Shown here: in pieces, positions 36,589 through 47,759 of the stretch | How positions within the stretch are numbered: position 1 is the first letter of the stretch | Layout: the number at the start of each line of letters is the position of its first letter | Source: Oikopleura dioica | Taxonomy: Eukaryota > Chordata > Appendicularia > Copelata > Oikopleuridae | DNA: 64,000 nt | Reading direction: 5' to 3' | Assembly (NCBI GenBank): GCA_907165135.1 | Contig: OU015566.1 | Location: forward strand, 6,680,157-6,744,156 | The notes under the pieces: generated by a model | What the model saw: only the letters and a program-made list of their open reading frames with translations | Told to the model about the DNA's origin: nothing | The model's database searches: none | Made by a program: the position numbers and the translations under genes

Positions 36589-38743
36589 TTATTCAGGAAG
36601 TTGGGAATTTCGAGAAAGAGAATTGAGATCCGCAAGCCAGGACGAAAAGGCATGAATGAGCTGCAGCGAATTACCATCGCGCAAATGCCCCTTGACTGCT
36701 TCGGAAATCTTCTTGTGGGAAAAGCCTCGAACTATTCGGAAGTAGCTCCAGAACCAGATCCAGGTCTGACAAAACGTATCCTGCGGAGACTGGAAATTTA
36801 CTTTGACGGATTGAAAAATTGGGGCCTTCTGAAATTCTTGCTAAAGTTGATTATCTAAGCCAGGGTTTGAAATCTGACGAGCTCACGAGCACGTGAGCAC
36901 GTGAGTGAGCTCGATGAGCATGCTCACGCGTGCTCATGCTCACAGAATTCTGCGCCCTTCGTGCTCACGCGTGCTCATGCTCACCAATTATAGAGCACAG
37001 TCGTGCTCACGCGAGCTCATGCTCATGGATCTCTGAAAGGACAAATTCTGTGCTCATGAGCAAGTGAGCACGTGCTCAAAGCTCACATTTTGACGTGCTT
37101 ACAGTCGTTAACGACTCAAATTTGCAAGTTTTATAAGCGGTAACAAGTCAAATTTGAAGTTCCGCTAGTGGGATTTTTGGACCGTCTCAGCCCCGTTCCT
37201 TGATTTCTTAATTTAAGGGGCTTGACGGCCCTTCGGGCCGTCTCAGCCCCGTTCCTTGATTTCTTAATTTAAGGGCTTGACGGCCCTTCGGGCCGTCTCA
37301 GCCCCGTTCCTTGATTTCTTAATTTAAGGGGCTTGACGGCCCTTCGGGCCGGCTCAGCCCCCTTCCTTGATTTCTTAATTTAAGGGGCTTGACGGCCCTT
37401 CGGGCCGTCTCAGCCCCGTTCCTTGATTTCTTAATTTAAGGGGCTTGACGGCCCTTCGGGCCGTCTCAGCCCCGTTCCTTGATTTCTTAATTTAAGGGGC
37501 TTGACGGCCCTTCGGGCCGTCTCAGCCCCGTTCCTTGATTTCTTAATTTAAGGGGCTTGACGGCCCTTCGGGCCGTCTCAGCCCCGTTCCTTGATTTCTT
37601 AATTTAAGGGGCTTGACGGCCCTTCGGGCCGTCTCAGCCCCGTTCCTTGATTTCTAATTTAAGGGGCTTGATATTGGCTAGGAACTCCGAGGTGATCAAT
37701 CTCAGTAATGTCCCCAACCCCACCCTCACCCATTATTGTTAAAACTCAAACTATCCGAGATTTTGTTTTTATTATGGTTTTTATTAAAATTTTTGAAAAT
37801 ACTCTAGGTACAATAGCAGCTTATGAGCACGAATGAGCATGCTCACGTGTGCTCATGCTCACGAAAATATGAGGATCCCGTGCTCACGCGTGCTCATGCT
37901 CACTGAAATTTGAGCAGCCCCGTGCTCACGCGTGCTCATGCTCACTGAAATTTGAGCAGCCCCGTGCTCACGCGTGCTCATGCTCACTGAGTTTTGAGCA
38001 CCCACGTGCTCACGCGTGCTCGTGCTCACGCAAAATTTTCAGATTTCAAACCCTGATCTAAGCTGCCTGCCTCCGATTTATCTGGTGATCAATCATATTT
38101 AAGACCATAGATTGAAGGCCCTAGAATTCCCGCGATTTTGCAATCCACCCTATTGGCGAAACACTTTTGACATCGACTTCTTCTGAACTTTTCCAGATGG
38201 GCAATCTTTCCAGGCTTCTCTTGAACTTTGAATTGAGCCTTGTTCCTTCTGGATCAAAATATTCCATGATCAACTTTTTGCCAGATTTTCTCAGAAAAGC
38301 GCAAGTAATATGCCCCGGCGTTGAAATAAGGACAATTTGTTTTTCCTCCGGTCGCCGCTTGTATAGAGTGGTTTCTTTTAGGGTTCCGCTATCTTACGCT
38401 GTCTGTGTATTTTCTTAGTCAAACAGCTACAGTAAGACTCAAGCGTTTTAGAAGATCCCATTTCTTTCGCAAAAGTAACATTGAAATTGTCATCGAAGTT
38501 CAAGTCGGCGTCTGGAAAGTCTTCTAAATCTTCTCCTTCGTACCGTGGAAGGCGCAAAATTGAGCAGCGAACCTTTTTCGCGCGTATCATTTTGGCCATG
38601 ACCCGGTTCATGTCGAATTGGAACTGTCGCCATTTCCTGTAGAAAGATAGGGATTTGCCAGAATGTGCGCGGAGCTTCGCCAGACGAGGGATGAAAGGAC
38701 GGCTTTGAAGGGTGGTTGATAGAAGGGAGAATATGAAACTCAA
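36589..38743 (-). CDS. C48/adenain-like cysteine protease, resembling those of large DNA viruses
   Basis: The ATG at 38743 opens MSFIFSLLSTTLQSRPFIP. Exon 1 ends near 38432 (LESY). A 38-nt GT-AG intron joins in frame to KETTLYKRRPEEKQIVLIST, followed by PGHITCAFLRKSG and LIMEYFDPEG. A longer intron containing a whole hAT-like element separates the last exon, which carries QSPQDTFCQTWIWFWSYFRI and ends LPE-TAA at 36589, overlapping AATAAA. The His (PGHITC), Asp/Glu (FDPEG) and Cys (DTFCQTW) order and the Q-SPQD-x-x-CQTW context match Ulp1/adenovirus-protease-fold peptidases, best known from nucleocytoplasmic large DNA viruses. Viral or giant-virus-like ancestry is inference. The exact donor before the element is unresolved (candidates near 38170-38200). 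The opposite-strand frame at 36601-36858 is a shadow. Confidence 0.65.
36861..38055. mobile_element. Non-autonomous hAT-like element, CAGGG ends, 8-bp duplication
   Basis: The ends CAGGGTTTGAAATCTGA and TCAGATTTCAAACCCTG are perfect 17-bp inverted repeats. ATCTAAGC is duplicated at 36853-36860 and 38056-38063. Subterminal GTGAGCACG-type repeats in both orientations fill 36.88-37.08 and 37.83-38.03 kb. The core is an array of 56-bp repeats. There is no transposase frame. It lies in an intron of the C48-like protease gene. Confidence 0.92.
37172..37672 (+). repeat. 56-bp tandem repeat array, ~9 copies
   Basis: Each unit holds GACGGCCCTTCGGGCCGTC, a stem closed by a cTTCGg tetraloop, flanked by GGGGCTT and AGCCCC that extend the hairpin, then a TTCCTTGATTTCTTAATTTA spacer. 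Confidence 0.95.
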
Positions 38744-39785
38744 GCAACTATCGATCTACTAGTCATACTGACAGTCTCTTCTACAAGTTGAGCATATAAA
38801 AGAGACGTCTTTTTTGGTTAGAAAATTAGAATAAAGAAATAACCACTTTCCTAATTGGAGTTTTCGCTTCTCCAAGATGCGAACTTCCGTCTAGTTCAAA
38901 GGCTTTAAAAATAGTTTTTAAGATGCTATCAAGATGCAAAAACCAAAATTACCAGGCAGCGAGGACCGCGCCATTTTTCCCAAAATTCCAAAACTGTCAT
39001 GTTTTGAAAATAATGCTTGTGGTGTTTTTTAGTTCTAGAGATAGGTTCCCGTTTAATAACACCAGTTTTTAGTCGCCAGGATTAACATGACTAAAATTAA
39101 TAATTACTGCCACTCAAGACGCGTAAAAATAATTAATTTGAAAAGTAAATGTCGCTTCAAGTAAAAGCGGGCAAATCTGCACTTGACTTTCGTAAAACTG
39201 CCATGTTAACGTCTTGCCCATCTGTCAAGCTCCTTATCAACCTCCCTTCTGTCAAACTCTAGCGTGCTGAAAAAACCCAAACATGAAGAAAAAAGACGAC
39301 GTCCCCTTCCTTCCTTTGAAAACAAGTCGGTCCCATAGACGCTTTTTTACGAGCCGCAGTATTTATTTAGTTATCTTCCCTTGTTTTCTGATAAAGCAAA
39401 GCGCCTCCTTTTCCGCTCCAGAAGTTTTATCAGTCCCCTCGGTATCAATTTATTTACGGGAATGATCTGCATATCAGAAAGTTAGCCTGGATAGGTCTGA
39501 GCTCGGGAACCTGAGCAAAAAACCTGAGTCAGGCTCTGAAGCAGCTAAAATGAAAAGCCGCTACGCGGCTTTTTTAATGAAGCCGCGAAGCGGTTTCCAA
39601 GTATACCTATTTTAATCGATATTAACTTCTGGCGAAGCCGCCTCGCGGCTTCGTTCTTAAAAGAAGCAAGTCAGAAGCAAGAGGGTAAAATGACTACACA
39701 TAGAACCACTTTTAATCAAAGCTAGAAAACTATCGCTGCGAAGAAAGGCACAAGACAAGGAAGTTTTAGAAGAAATTGATTTTAT
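38744..39785. other. Intergenic region with a foldback element
   Basis: No gene. A foldback-family element occupies about 39500-39660. Confidence 0.4.
39500..39660. mobile_element. Foldback element, GCTCGGCAA family
   Basis: GAGCTCGGGAACCTGAG at the left, then AACCTGAGTCAGGCTCTGAA, then three AAGCCGC(N)GCGGCTT palindromes. The right terminus is not preserved. Confidence 0.55.
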
Positions 39786-39975
39786 TCAGGATTGCGGTTG
39801 TGGCACTCCATCTTTCAGGCTGTATTTGATGATTCCGCCAGCGACCATTTTTTGGTCGCGGACGTGTTCTTCGTTGGTTTGTACCAAAGGGATCATTTTC
39901 TTCTCCGCTGGGAAAAGCGGAATGTCATCATCTTCGCGATCTCCCCGGAGGCGAGTGAGCTCTGCTTGGCTGGTT
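39786..39975 (-). CDS. Terminal exon of an unidentified gene
   Basis: The acceptor TTTACTTTCAG at 39976 is followed by a continuous frame (ELTRLRGDREDDDIPLFPAE, then MVAGGIIKYSLKDGVPQPQS) to TGA at 39786-39788, immediately followed by AATAAA. Upstream exons were not found in 40-42 kb. A GTAAGT donor near 41570 after a short frame starting at ATG 41625 is one candidate first exon. The hydrophilic, acidic peptide has no recognisable domain. Confidence 0.45.
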
Positions 39976-41130
39976 CTGAAAGTAAATCGTTGGTTTCAGT
40001 TCTGTATCACCAAAATTAACGGGAAATCTCTCTTTCTTACCTTATCTGTGTCCTTTTCGGACCTTAGAAATCCTAAGACTGGCTTTTTCTGCCTAAAATG
40101 CCCTGACAACAACAGTTTTTCTAGAGATTTTTTGCAAAATTAGCCGTTTTTCTTTCAAAAACACTCAGTTGAAAATTCTTGTTCTAGCGACATTTTTCAA
40201 AACAACACATCATTTTTAGGCTTTCAAGCGAAAATTGACTGTAAAAGGCATTCGCGGAGAACTAACTGACCTTTAATTTTACGGTTATAAGTTCAAATTG
40301 GTTTTTTATTGAAAATATCGACAGTTTTCCTTTTTTCTTACTACACCGTCACTGATTAAAATTTAAAAGAGAAAATTGGAAAACTGTTGACCTACTATGG
40401 TACTAAAAGGTATCAAAAATGAATGTATTAATTTAGTGCTTTCACATGAGGAGGCCAATACATTTGTATTGAACTTTTTCAATATTCTTCCCACTTGAAA
40501 GGGATTTCCAATATTCAAAGAACAGTATAAATATCTTAGAACTAGAAGTATCTTTCTTCCAATATCTACTGTAAAATATGCTATGGTTAAATTTAAAGAA
40601 CAAGTTGTTTTCTCGATGGTTGAATAAAAACAAAGATGCTCAATCTAAGTTCAAATCAACCATTTACATAACCGGGCTTGTATGCAAAGCTGCAAATTAT
40701 TGCCTCCTCGAATCGTCAAAAATTGACATCGTAAAAGCAAAAATCATGGTTTCAGAGAACACGCTTTAGAACCGCAGATTTTAGATTCTCGAGCAGTCTT
40801 CGTGGATCATCATTAGCGGGATTACTACGGGAAGGTGATTCTTTTAAGATAATCCAACTCACGAAACGCAAGGCTTACGACTTGACCGCTTCGTAACATG
40901 AAGATGTTCCGCAATGATCAAGTACTGTGGCTGCTGTATGTAACAAGAACGTCGAAGAAAAAGTTCAAAGCTCGCAGCAATCTGCTAATTTCGACCACTT
41001 AGCTGCTGCAAATTCCAAAATTTCGCAAATGACGAGCTTGCAAGAAGCAGCAAGTTTTTACAGAACTTCATTACTTTACTTCATTAAAAGAAAGCTGTAG
41101 AAAATCAGGTTTTGAAAAAGAACCGTGGGA

Positions 41131-41337
41131 AACTTGCCTCAGCAACCTGCGGAGAAAACCTGAGTCAGGGTCTGAAAGATCTCGAATGATAAGCCTCTCC
41201 GTGTCCTTTTTAAAAGACGAAGCCGCTTCGCGGCTTCAGATTTGAGAAAGCCGCTGCGCGGCTTTTCCTTTAAGATCTTCTTTCAGACCCTGACTCAGGC
41301 TTTCCACACAGGTTTTTCCTGAGTTCTGAGGGAACTC
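41131..41337. mobile_element. Foldback element, GCTCGGCAA family
   Basis: The left part has CAACCTGCGGAGAAAACC and GAGTCAGGGTCTGAAAGATC; the right part has GATCTTCTTTCAGACCCTGA and GGCTTTCCACACAGG, forming long inverted arms. Inner AAGCCGCTTCGCGGCTT and AAGCCGCTGCGCGGCTT palindromes sit between them. Confidence 0.75.
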
Positions 41338-41867
41338 TTCGGGACGTCAAAAGTAATGCCCACTATCAGGAAAAAGAGGACCGCACGTTTGCCTAAGCAT
41401 TTTTATAACATGCAGGATAACAGGAAGATCGATTGTAGGAATTCATGGAGAGCGCGGATTAAAATTCTTTCGTGCGATTTCCAGAAAACGTGCGCGTAAG
41501 ATTACAAATTGCGACTCGAAGTCACATAACTTAAGTGAGTGAATGAAGTTAATGGAAGTACAGTTACTTACAGGGTGCACAGAATAAGAGAGCAAGGATG
41601 ATGATCGAAAAGGATCGAGAGGCATTTGATTTAGATTCAGTATTTACTCGTCCCGGCCGGTTAAGTGTTGTCAAGTGACTTTTTGGGACATCTACACGAG
41701 GTCAATCGTTGATTTATTTAAAAGCAAACGAGACAACGACCGATTGAAGATCCGGAATAAAGAACCCTAGGTCAAAACGAAAGGAAGCAACTTGAAGCTA
41801 CTTAGTTCAACCCAAGTTTCAAGTTCCAGGAAAGCAAGATTTGAAGGAGCAAAGTGCTCTGAATCTG

Positions 41868-42070
41868 GGCTCGGCAACCTGAGTAAAAGACCTGAGTCAG
41901 GCTAAAGCCAAATAGAAGAGCTAGAATGAAAAGCCGCGAAGCGGCTTTTTTAAATTCGAAGCCGCAAAGCGGCTTCGCAAATAAACAACAAATTTTCTTT
42001 AAATTCCACGCTTTGCGGCTTCGTTTTTAAAAAAGCCGCTACGCGGCTTTTCCTTTTCTTCCTTGGGAAC
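41868..42070. mobile_element. Foldback element, GCTCGGCAA family
   Basis: Begins GGGCTCGGCAACCTGAG. It contains four GCCGC-x-GCGGC palindromes; the second pair inverts the first. Confidence 0.7.
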
Positions 42071-42703
42071 CTATCTTACTTTAGCCTTACAATTGTTTTG
42101 TTGTTTTTGGTCTTACATAATTTGAGAAAAGAAAGGCTGGCTGGATTGTGGAAAAGAATCATGAGCAGTGTGGTTAAGCCATTAAAAGGTTTAAGAATGG
42201 ATAATTCTTGGCGTGGACTGAAACCCAAGTGCAAAGCAGGTGGGGATTTTTCTTCTACGCCGGATTAAAACTCAGATCAGCTGCGGACAATTTTTTGAAG
42301 GGTTATACAATTTCGCTGACTCAGCTTTTCTAGTTTTTGCACATGGTGGCTGTCGATTTGAAGTTTTAAAGGTGACGTTAAAGCTGAAATTAATCTGATT
42401 CACAGTCAATACAGTAGCTCGTAGAAAAGTTAATATTTCAACATTTACATACAGAAAAAGAATTAGCTGTGAAGAATCCGTCAATTTTTAATTTATTGAC
42501 TTCAATGTCAGGAAGAAGATAATTTGAAAGAAATGGTGGCATTAAAATTCATCTCTCATCGTTGCAGGAACGCGTGCGCCAGGCCAGAAGTGGCAATATT
42601 TTTTATTGAGAAAGTAGAAAAAGATAATTTTTTATTCTCAACCTTGCTTTTTTCATTTGCTTCGGTTCATTTCTGAGATTTTGGATAGAGGGGATAGAGC
42701 AAG

Positions 42704-42979
42704 ATGAAGATTTTTTTGTTTTTGTTGGCTTTTTCAGAAAAGGTTTGTTTTGCGAAAATTTCATATTTCTAACACTGGGCCGCGAAATTCATGGGAACAT
42801 AATTTTCCGGACAGATAAGCAACCAAGCACGTTCTATTCTTCCTCTAATCAGTGGCTTCTTCACCAGTTGGGCTTGTGATAGCTGTGTATAGAGTCTATA
42901 CTATAGACAAATATTTTCAGGTACAAGGCCGTGGATTTTGGAGCAAATGCAAAGGTGCCTTGGACGAAATGAAAAGTGA
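42704..42979 (+). CDS. Possible small secreted peptide gene
   Basis: The ATG opens MKIFLFLLAFSEK, a signal peptide, followed by a GTTTGT donor. A CCGGACAG acceptor (near 42820) and a further 47-nt GT-AG intron (42877-42923) give about 52 residues ending QRCLGRNEK. The splice choices are mine and other frames are open, so only the signal exon is reasonably supported. Confidence 0.3.
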
Positions 42980-43150
42980 GCAGAGTTACGACGACCATTT
43001 GGCTCTGCAAAACTCTCCTGCTCATCTTATGCTAGGAAAGGTCAAAACCCTATTAATGTCCGGATTTCCACCTATGTGAAAGTCCTCGACCTATCATTTC
43101 CGAGTCCTCCGACTCTCTCACACTAAGCCCGCCGCGTGAATATCAAATCA

Positions 43151-43174
43151 TAACCCTAACCCTAACCCTAACCT
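43151..43174. repeat. Short telomere-type repeat (TAACCC, ~4 units)
   Basis: AACCCTAACCCTAACCCTAA flanked by non-telomeric DNA: an interstitial tract of the TTAGGG type. Confidence 0.8.
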
Positions 43175-44590
43175 ACAGTTCTTGGGGTTTTTGTTTCGAA
43201 CGATAACGGTATTGAATTCTGCGCAAAAAGTTAGCTTTGAGTTGAAAAATCGAGATTTGATTTTTGATAAATTCGAGTCTCGCAATATTAAATTTCTCTC
43301 TATCCATCAAAGAAATCAAAAAGATTACAAATTCGAAGTCCGCAAAAAAGTGCAGAATATTGTCAATCACGTTCAACACAGGAAAAATTAGATAAAGATG
43401 GTTTTGACTTGATTAAGACAACTGCATCAAACAGATATCGAGGATAACTGGAAGACGAGTAAAGTAAGTTCTCAATAATAACGAGTTCCTTTTTAGAAAA
43501 ATATGATCTTGACCCTTATATGATACCCCTAACCCTTAATTTTAACCCAGGGGGCTACGTTCCCTCGGACCCCCCCCCCTAAAGACTACCACAGAGGGCT
43601 TCGCCCCCCGGACCCCCCCAGTAGGTAATTCCAGCCCTCTAACCCTAGTCCCTAACCGAGCAGTGTTTTCTATTGACAATCTTCCTAGCAGTCGATAGAA
43701 CTTCAAGAGAGAATATACCTCATTTTAGTGGCGGAACCCTTAGCGGAAAATTTCACGAGTACCGAATAAAGACACGAGCATACCCAGAACGATACGACTA
43801 TTGAGTTGTTGGCTCTCAATTCTTCTTCCTCTTCTGCTTCTTATTTTTATGTTTTCTCCCCTCAAATCTGTGCGAAAAAAATCTGCGTCCCCAAGAAATT
43901 AAAATTGTGTTAGCCGAAATTTGAAAAATGTGATTTGTATCTCCACAGTTGCGCGCCATAAGCAGCAGCTACTTTTTCAGTTGTATAGTTAGGCATCTGA
44001 CCAAATTGCATCAACTCGAGCAGAGCTTCTTTTTTCGACGTGAGATATCAAGACGATGATTCTAGTGCCAATTTGGAAGGTAAAATTTAAAAAGGCAAAG
44101 AAGATTTCTTCACATTTTAGAAAAAAAAATTGAATTATTTTTTCAAAGACTTCCTCAAAAGAATGCTTATTTTAGTAGCGCGACTTTTTGTTTTCATTGA
44201 ATTTTTCAAGGTCTTTGGAACCTTTTTTATGACTACCGTTGTTTTCCCTCACTTTGGATTTAGCCACTTTTTACCCAGTTTTTTGGCCGTAAATAAGACC
44301 TAATTATTTATTAAAAACTTGTCGTGGATAGTTCCCAAAGGCACGAAAAAACTGTCAAAAGATAAAGTAACGTGAATAAATTTATTCGATACTGGGATAA
44401 CTGACACGTGAGGATGAAAAACTAGACAGGTCAGTCTCTCCCTGACAGGTCTTTCCAGCTGCTGAAAATTGGATCATGAGAATATTCAGTAATTTAGCAG
44501 GTTCCTCAGTACTAAGCGCCCAGGACTTGATTCTGGAGAATCCTTTTTTCAAATTTTATTTCAAATCGACCAGTTTAAAAAAGGAGAAAG
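43175..44590. other. Intergenic region
   Basis: Contains the second GC-rich palindromic repeat (43515-43665); no gene otherwise. Confidence 0.4.
43515..43665. repeat. GC-rich palindromic dispersed repeat, copy 2
   Basis: Same block order as 27845-28030: CCAGGGGGCTACG, a C-rich tract, GGGCTTCGCCCCCCGGACCC, then CTAACCCTAGTCCCTAACC. Confidence 0.7.
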
Positions 44591-45306
44591 TTACAAAACT
44601 CGCATATGATTATGTTGGAAATGAGCATTGTCCTCAAAAGCTGGAAATGATCGCTTTTTGTATTCGGCATATCCTGGATCCTCCTATAATATAATATAAT
44701 ATAATATAATATAATATAATATAATATAATATAATATAATATAATATAATATAATATAATATAATATAATATAATATAATATAATATAATATAATATAAT
44801 ATAATATAATATAATATAATATAATATAATATAATATAATATACAGACAAAACGGACAATTCCGGAACGGGCAATTCCGGAGATTTGAGGGAAATTGGAA
44901 AAATTTTGCAAGCGCACAATTCCGAAAAGTTAAGACAAAAATTTCAACTAAGAGGCCTATTCTCTATATATGGCCACCTTTTTCAAATAAAAAGGAAAAA
45001 AGAAATCAGAGAAGGGTAAAAAAAGCCTTGTGCAGCACTAAAAAAGCCCATTTTCTAGTTGCCACCCTTAAAAAAGGCACTCCTGCCGCAAAAAAAATTT
45101 CAAGTCGAGTTCGGACAATTCCGGAGATTTGGCGCTTTTTCCCGAAAAACTTCCGGAATTGTCCGTTTTGTCTGTAATTTTACCTGCTGTCCTTGAAAGT
45201 TATTGACCATATAATTTTGCAAAAATGACCGTCGATTCAGGTCCGAGATAAAAGCAAAAGCTTGGGCCCCCGAAAAAGCGAGTAAAAAGCCAACTTTGTA
45301 GTTCAT
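44591..45306 (-). CDS. 71-residue secreted protein; its intron is a MITE plus microsatellite
   Basis: Exon 1 (45184-45306) begins MNYKVGFLLAFSGAQAFAF, a clear signal peptide, and ends QGQQ at a GTAAAA donor. Exon 2 (44591-44683) reads EDPGYAEYKKRSFPAFEDN to MRVL-TAA. Both exons join in phase 0. The 500-nt intron is almost wholly a TA-flanked MITE and an (ATAAT)n tract, and the acceptor TTATAG is formed by the end of the microsatellite. No Cys is present in the mature part. The function is unknown. ATG and signal-peptide evidence are good; exon 2 is supported by frame and splice site only. Confidence 0.55.
44685..44843. repeat. (ATAAT)n microsatellite, ~31 units
   Basis: Perfect pentanucleotide repeat ending directly at the TA flank of the adjoining MITE. 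Confidence 0.97.
44844..45174. mobile_element. Tc1/mariner-like MITE, TA duplication
   Basis: The ends CAGACAAAACGGACAATTCC and GGAATTGTCCGTTTTGTCTG are inverted repeats of about 22 bp, flanked by TA on both sides (44842-44843, 45175-45176). Further inner copies of GGACAATTCCGGAGATTTG-like sequence occur near both ends. No coding capacity. Confidence 0.85.
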
Positions 45307-46985
45307 AACTTAGTAGTTTCTTTGTTGTACAAATGACAAATTGTGATTCCCTACCCAGCTCAGTTCGCTTTTTAAACAGGAATAACTGCATGTTTAATCT
45401 AGCATGTGGTTCTTAAAACAATACTTTTTCCTCGCCAGATTATTCATTTATTCATATGAACATGTTTTAATGGTCAAGCCAGATAAGGGTCAAACCCAGT
45501 CATGAATTTGTGGTCAAATACGCACGTGCAGAAACACTATTCATTTTTCAAAGCAGCACAAGTACTAGTCATCGCCTCGTCTTTTCGAAGAGCTCTACTA
45601 GGGAAATTCTTTTCTGACTACTCAATAATTACTAATTATGGCCAGTTAATAGAGCACTCGAGTTTCACAGAGACAAATTTGAGGCTTCAATCGTTTGAAT
45701 TGATAAAAAAGAGTTTCTTGGGAATAATCAGTAGACGCACGTAAAAGTGGTTTAATGAAATGACATGCATCTTTCAGCAGGTAAAGTCAGTTCGCCGCTT
45801 AGCCTGGCCGGAGTAGCGATTACGCACGGCAAAACGAGGCCCAAATGATCCCAAATGTTTACCCCAGACGTGGCGGGGGGATGGCAATTTTTGCTCCGCG
45901 CTTGGGCTGTTACTAATACTGCGAAATTGAAAAACTCATTCATCGACTTGGAGGAAAATGAGATTGAAGAATCCAGCTCACTTTCGACGAGAAAGCCATT
46001 TCAGATATTGAATTTTCGATCATCTTGAACTTCCAAAAACAACTTCAGGAGGAAAAATTCAGTGCTACGCAATTGGAATCGTAAACCGGTAGAATACACG
46101 GATCAAAAATGTTATCAGCTTACCCCCATTCGACCGCAATGAGTATGAGCGTCACAACACTTGTCAAATACTTCCAACAAAGTACTGTAATAAAAAATAA
46201 CACCAAGAAGAAAATTCTTTAAAAGAACTTTCATCTGTTAGCGTTCATCATTCCAAGCTCGAAAATCGAAGAAGTATCTTAACCCCCTGCTGGCTCACTT
46301 AAGCATTTTACGAAGCCAGCAGATCGTGAGAAATTCTCTCGCTCTAAACTGGCGCTGCAGATGGGTATGAAAATATGGCAGCTCTCAATTTTGTTACGTA
46401 TTTGATTAATTCACACGGCTGCTTAATTGACTGATACGGTTTCCTAGATACTGTCCAAAAAGAGACACTCTTACTAGTCTTAACTACAGATATAAAGACT
46501 GTCTTTGGATAACTCAACTGACGACTTGATTTTCAAGTTTTTGATAAAGAATCCTTGAAAAGCAATTTAAATCTGCTTGATAGAACACTCGAAAGAGAAG
46601 AGATTGCAAATATTATATTTTCAAAGCAGGATAAAGACACGTCGTGTTAGAAGACGAGAGGGTTGACGAGGAGGGAATCAAAAGATATGTACTGTGGCGA
46701 GTTGAGATTTGCTTCTGATGAAATTAAGTTCAAAATGGAGATTTGAGTTTGGTTTTTAAAGTTCGCCTTCGGTAAAGCCTGCCTGAGTTTTTCCGGTTTT
46801 CTTAGTTTGATTTGATTTTTCATGGACTTTGCTGAATGATATTTTTTATTTTTTATTGATAAATAAATTCAGCTTTCGGCTCATTCAAAGTCAACTCCAG
46901 CGTCTGGCCTTATTGAATTTTTATCCTAAATACACTTTCCTGGATAAAACCAGCTCTTTAAAAGCCAGATTCCACAGATAACTAA
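45307..46985. other. Intergenic region
   Basis: About 1.7 kb with no supported gene. A TTTAAAAG box (46957-46964) lies 22 bp before the next start codon. Confidence 0.4.
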
Positions 46986-47759
46986 ATGCGAATCTTAGTT
47001 TTTGCAAGTTTCATTTTGAAACTTACGGCTTTATTCACACAAGGTAATTTTTTGGACTTTTGGAGAGATGCTGATCATTTCGCGTACCAAATTCGACGCT
47101 CGATAAAACACTGGCGGGTGAAACACTCTTTCCGAAGATCTTATAGCTCTCTGAGGCGAGAGTTTATGAACTTCTACAATCCTGAAAAATGCGAAATGGC
47201 TCGTTTGGAACACAACTGGACCAAATCCGATTTTCCGCCGTTACCAGATCCAGAAAATATGAATCGAAAATTTGACATCAAATTGAGTTCCCTTGTCAAT
47301 ACATTCCACTTGAATTCGATGATTCTTGATTGGCTTGCATCGTTTGCATGCCATCTCTTCACTGCTCCTACCATGACGAAGGAAGAAAGATCAATACGGG
47401 ACAAGCGGCATAATCTTTATAACAGTTTTAACGAAAAAGGTTATAATCGATTGGACGAGATGAAGTTTCATAGATTCAGAAAGCTCAACTATTACGAAGC
47501 GCAAGCATTGTGTTATCGTCATGACATGTGGCTTTTTCAACCTGAAGACTATAATCTGGAAACGTTCTTGAAAGCAGCAGCGAAGTCATGCAATATGAAA
47601 AGCTGTTGGATTGACAATTCGATTTTTGCTAACCAAAATGAATGCAATATCCTCATTGGCTCTAATGATGAAAATGGGCTCCCAAAAATAGTACCAAAGG
47701 ACTGTAATGAAAAACATTACGTTCTTTGTGCAACTGGGCATTACTTGAAAACAACTTGA
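46986..47759 (+). CDS. Secreted protein with a degenerate C-type lectin-like domain
   Basis: A single exon of 257 codons. Residues 1-19 (MRILVFASFILKLTALFTQ) form a signal peptide. The middle is basic and helical without a known domain. Residues ~165-255 look like a C-type lectin fold: NYYEAQALCYRHDMWLFQP for the first helix and strand, then CNMKSCWIDNS, then NECNILIG and KDCNEKHYVLCATG with the terminal cysteine pair. The calcium/sugar motifs (EPN or QPD with WND) are absent, so lectin activity is doubtful. It being intronless in an intron-rich neighbourhood is unusual. Confidence 0.7.
   Translation: MRILVFASFILKLTALFTQGNFLDFWRDADHFAYQIRRSIKHWRVKHSFRRSYSSLRREFMNFYNPEKCEMARLEHNWTKSDFPPLPDPENMNRKFDIKLSSLVNTFHLNSMILDWLASFACHLFTAPTMTKEERSIRDKRHNLYNSFNEKGYNRLDEMKFHRFRKLNYYEAQALCYRHDMWLFQPEDYNLETFLKAAAKSCNMKSCWIDNSIFANQNECNILIGSNDENGLPKIVPKDCNEKHYVLCATGHYLKTT

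Larger units (their letters stand above)
39976..42703. other. Gene-poor region with foldback elements
   Basis: Holds two foldback elements (41.13-41.34 and 41.87-42.07 kb) and otherwise AT-rich DNA without supported genes. It may contain introns of the gene ending at 39786. Confidence 0.4.

Noticed and set aside
36601..36858. Plus-strand open frame of 85 codons
   Set aside because: The minus strand has a frame with the CQTW protease motif, a stop and AATAAA. The plus frame is its shadow.
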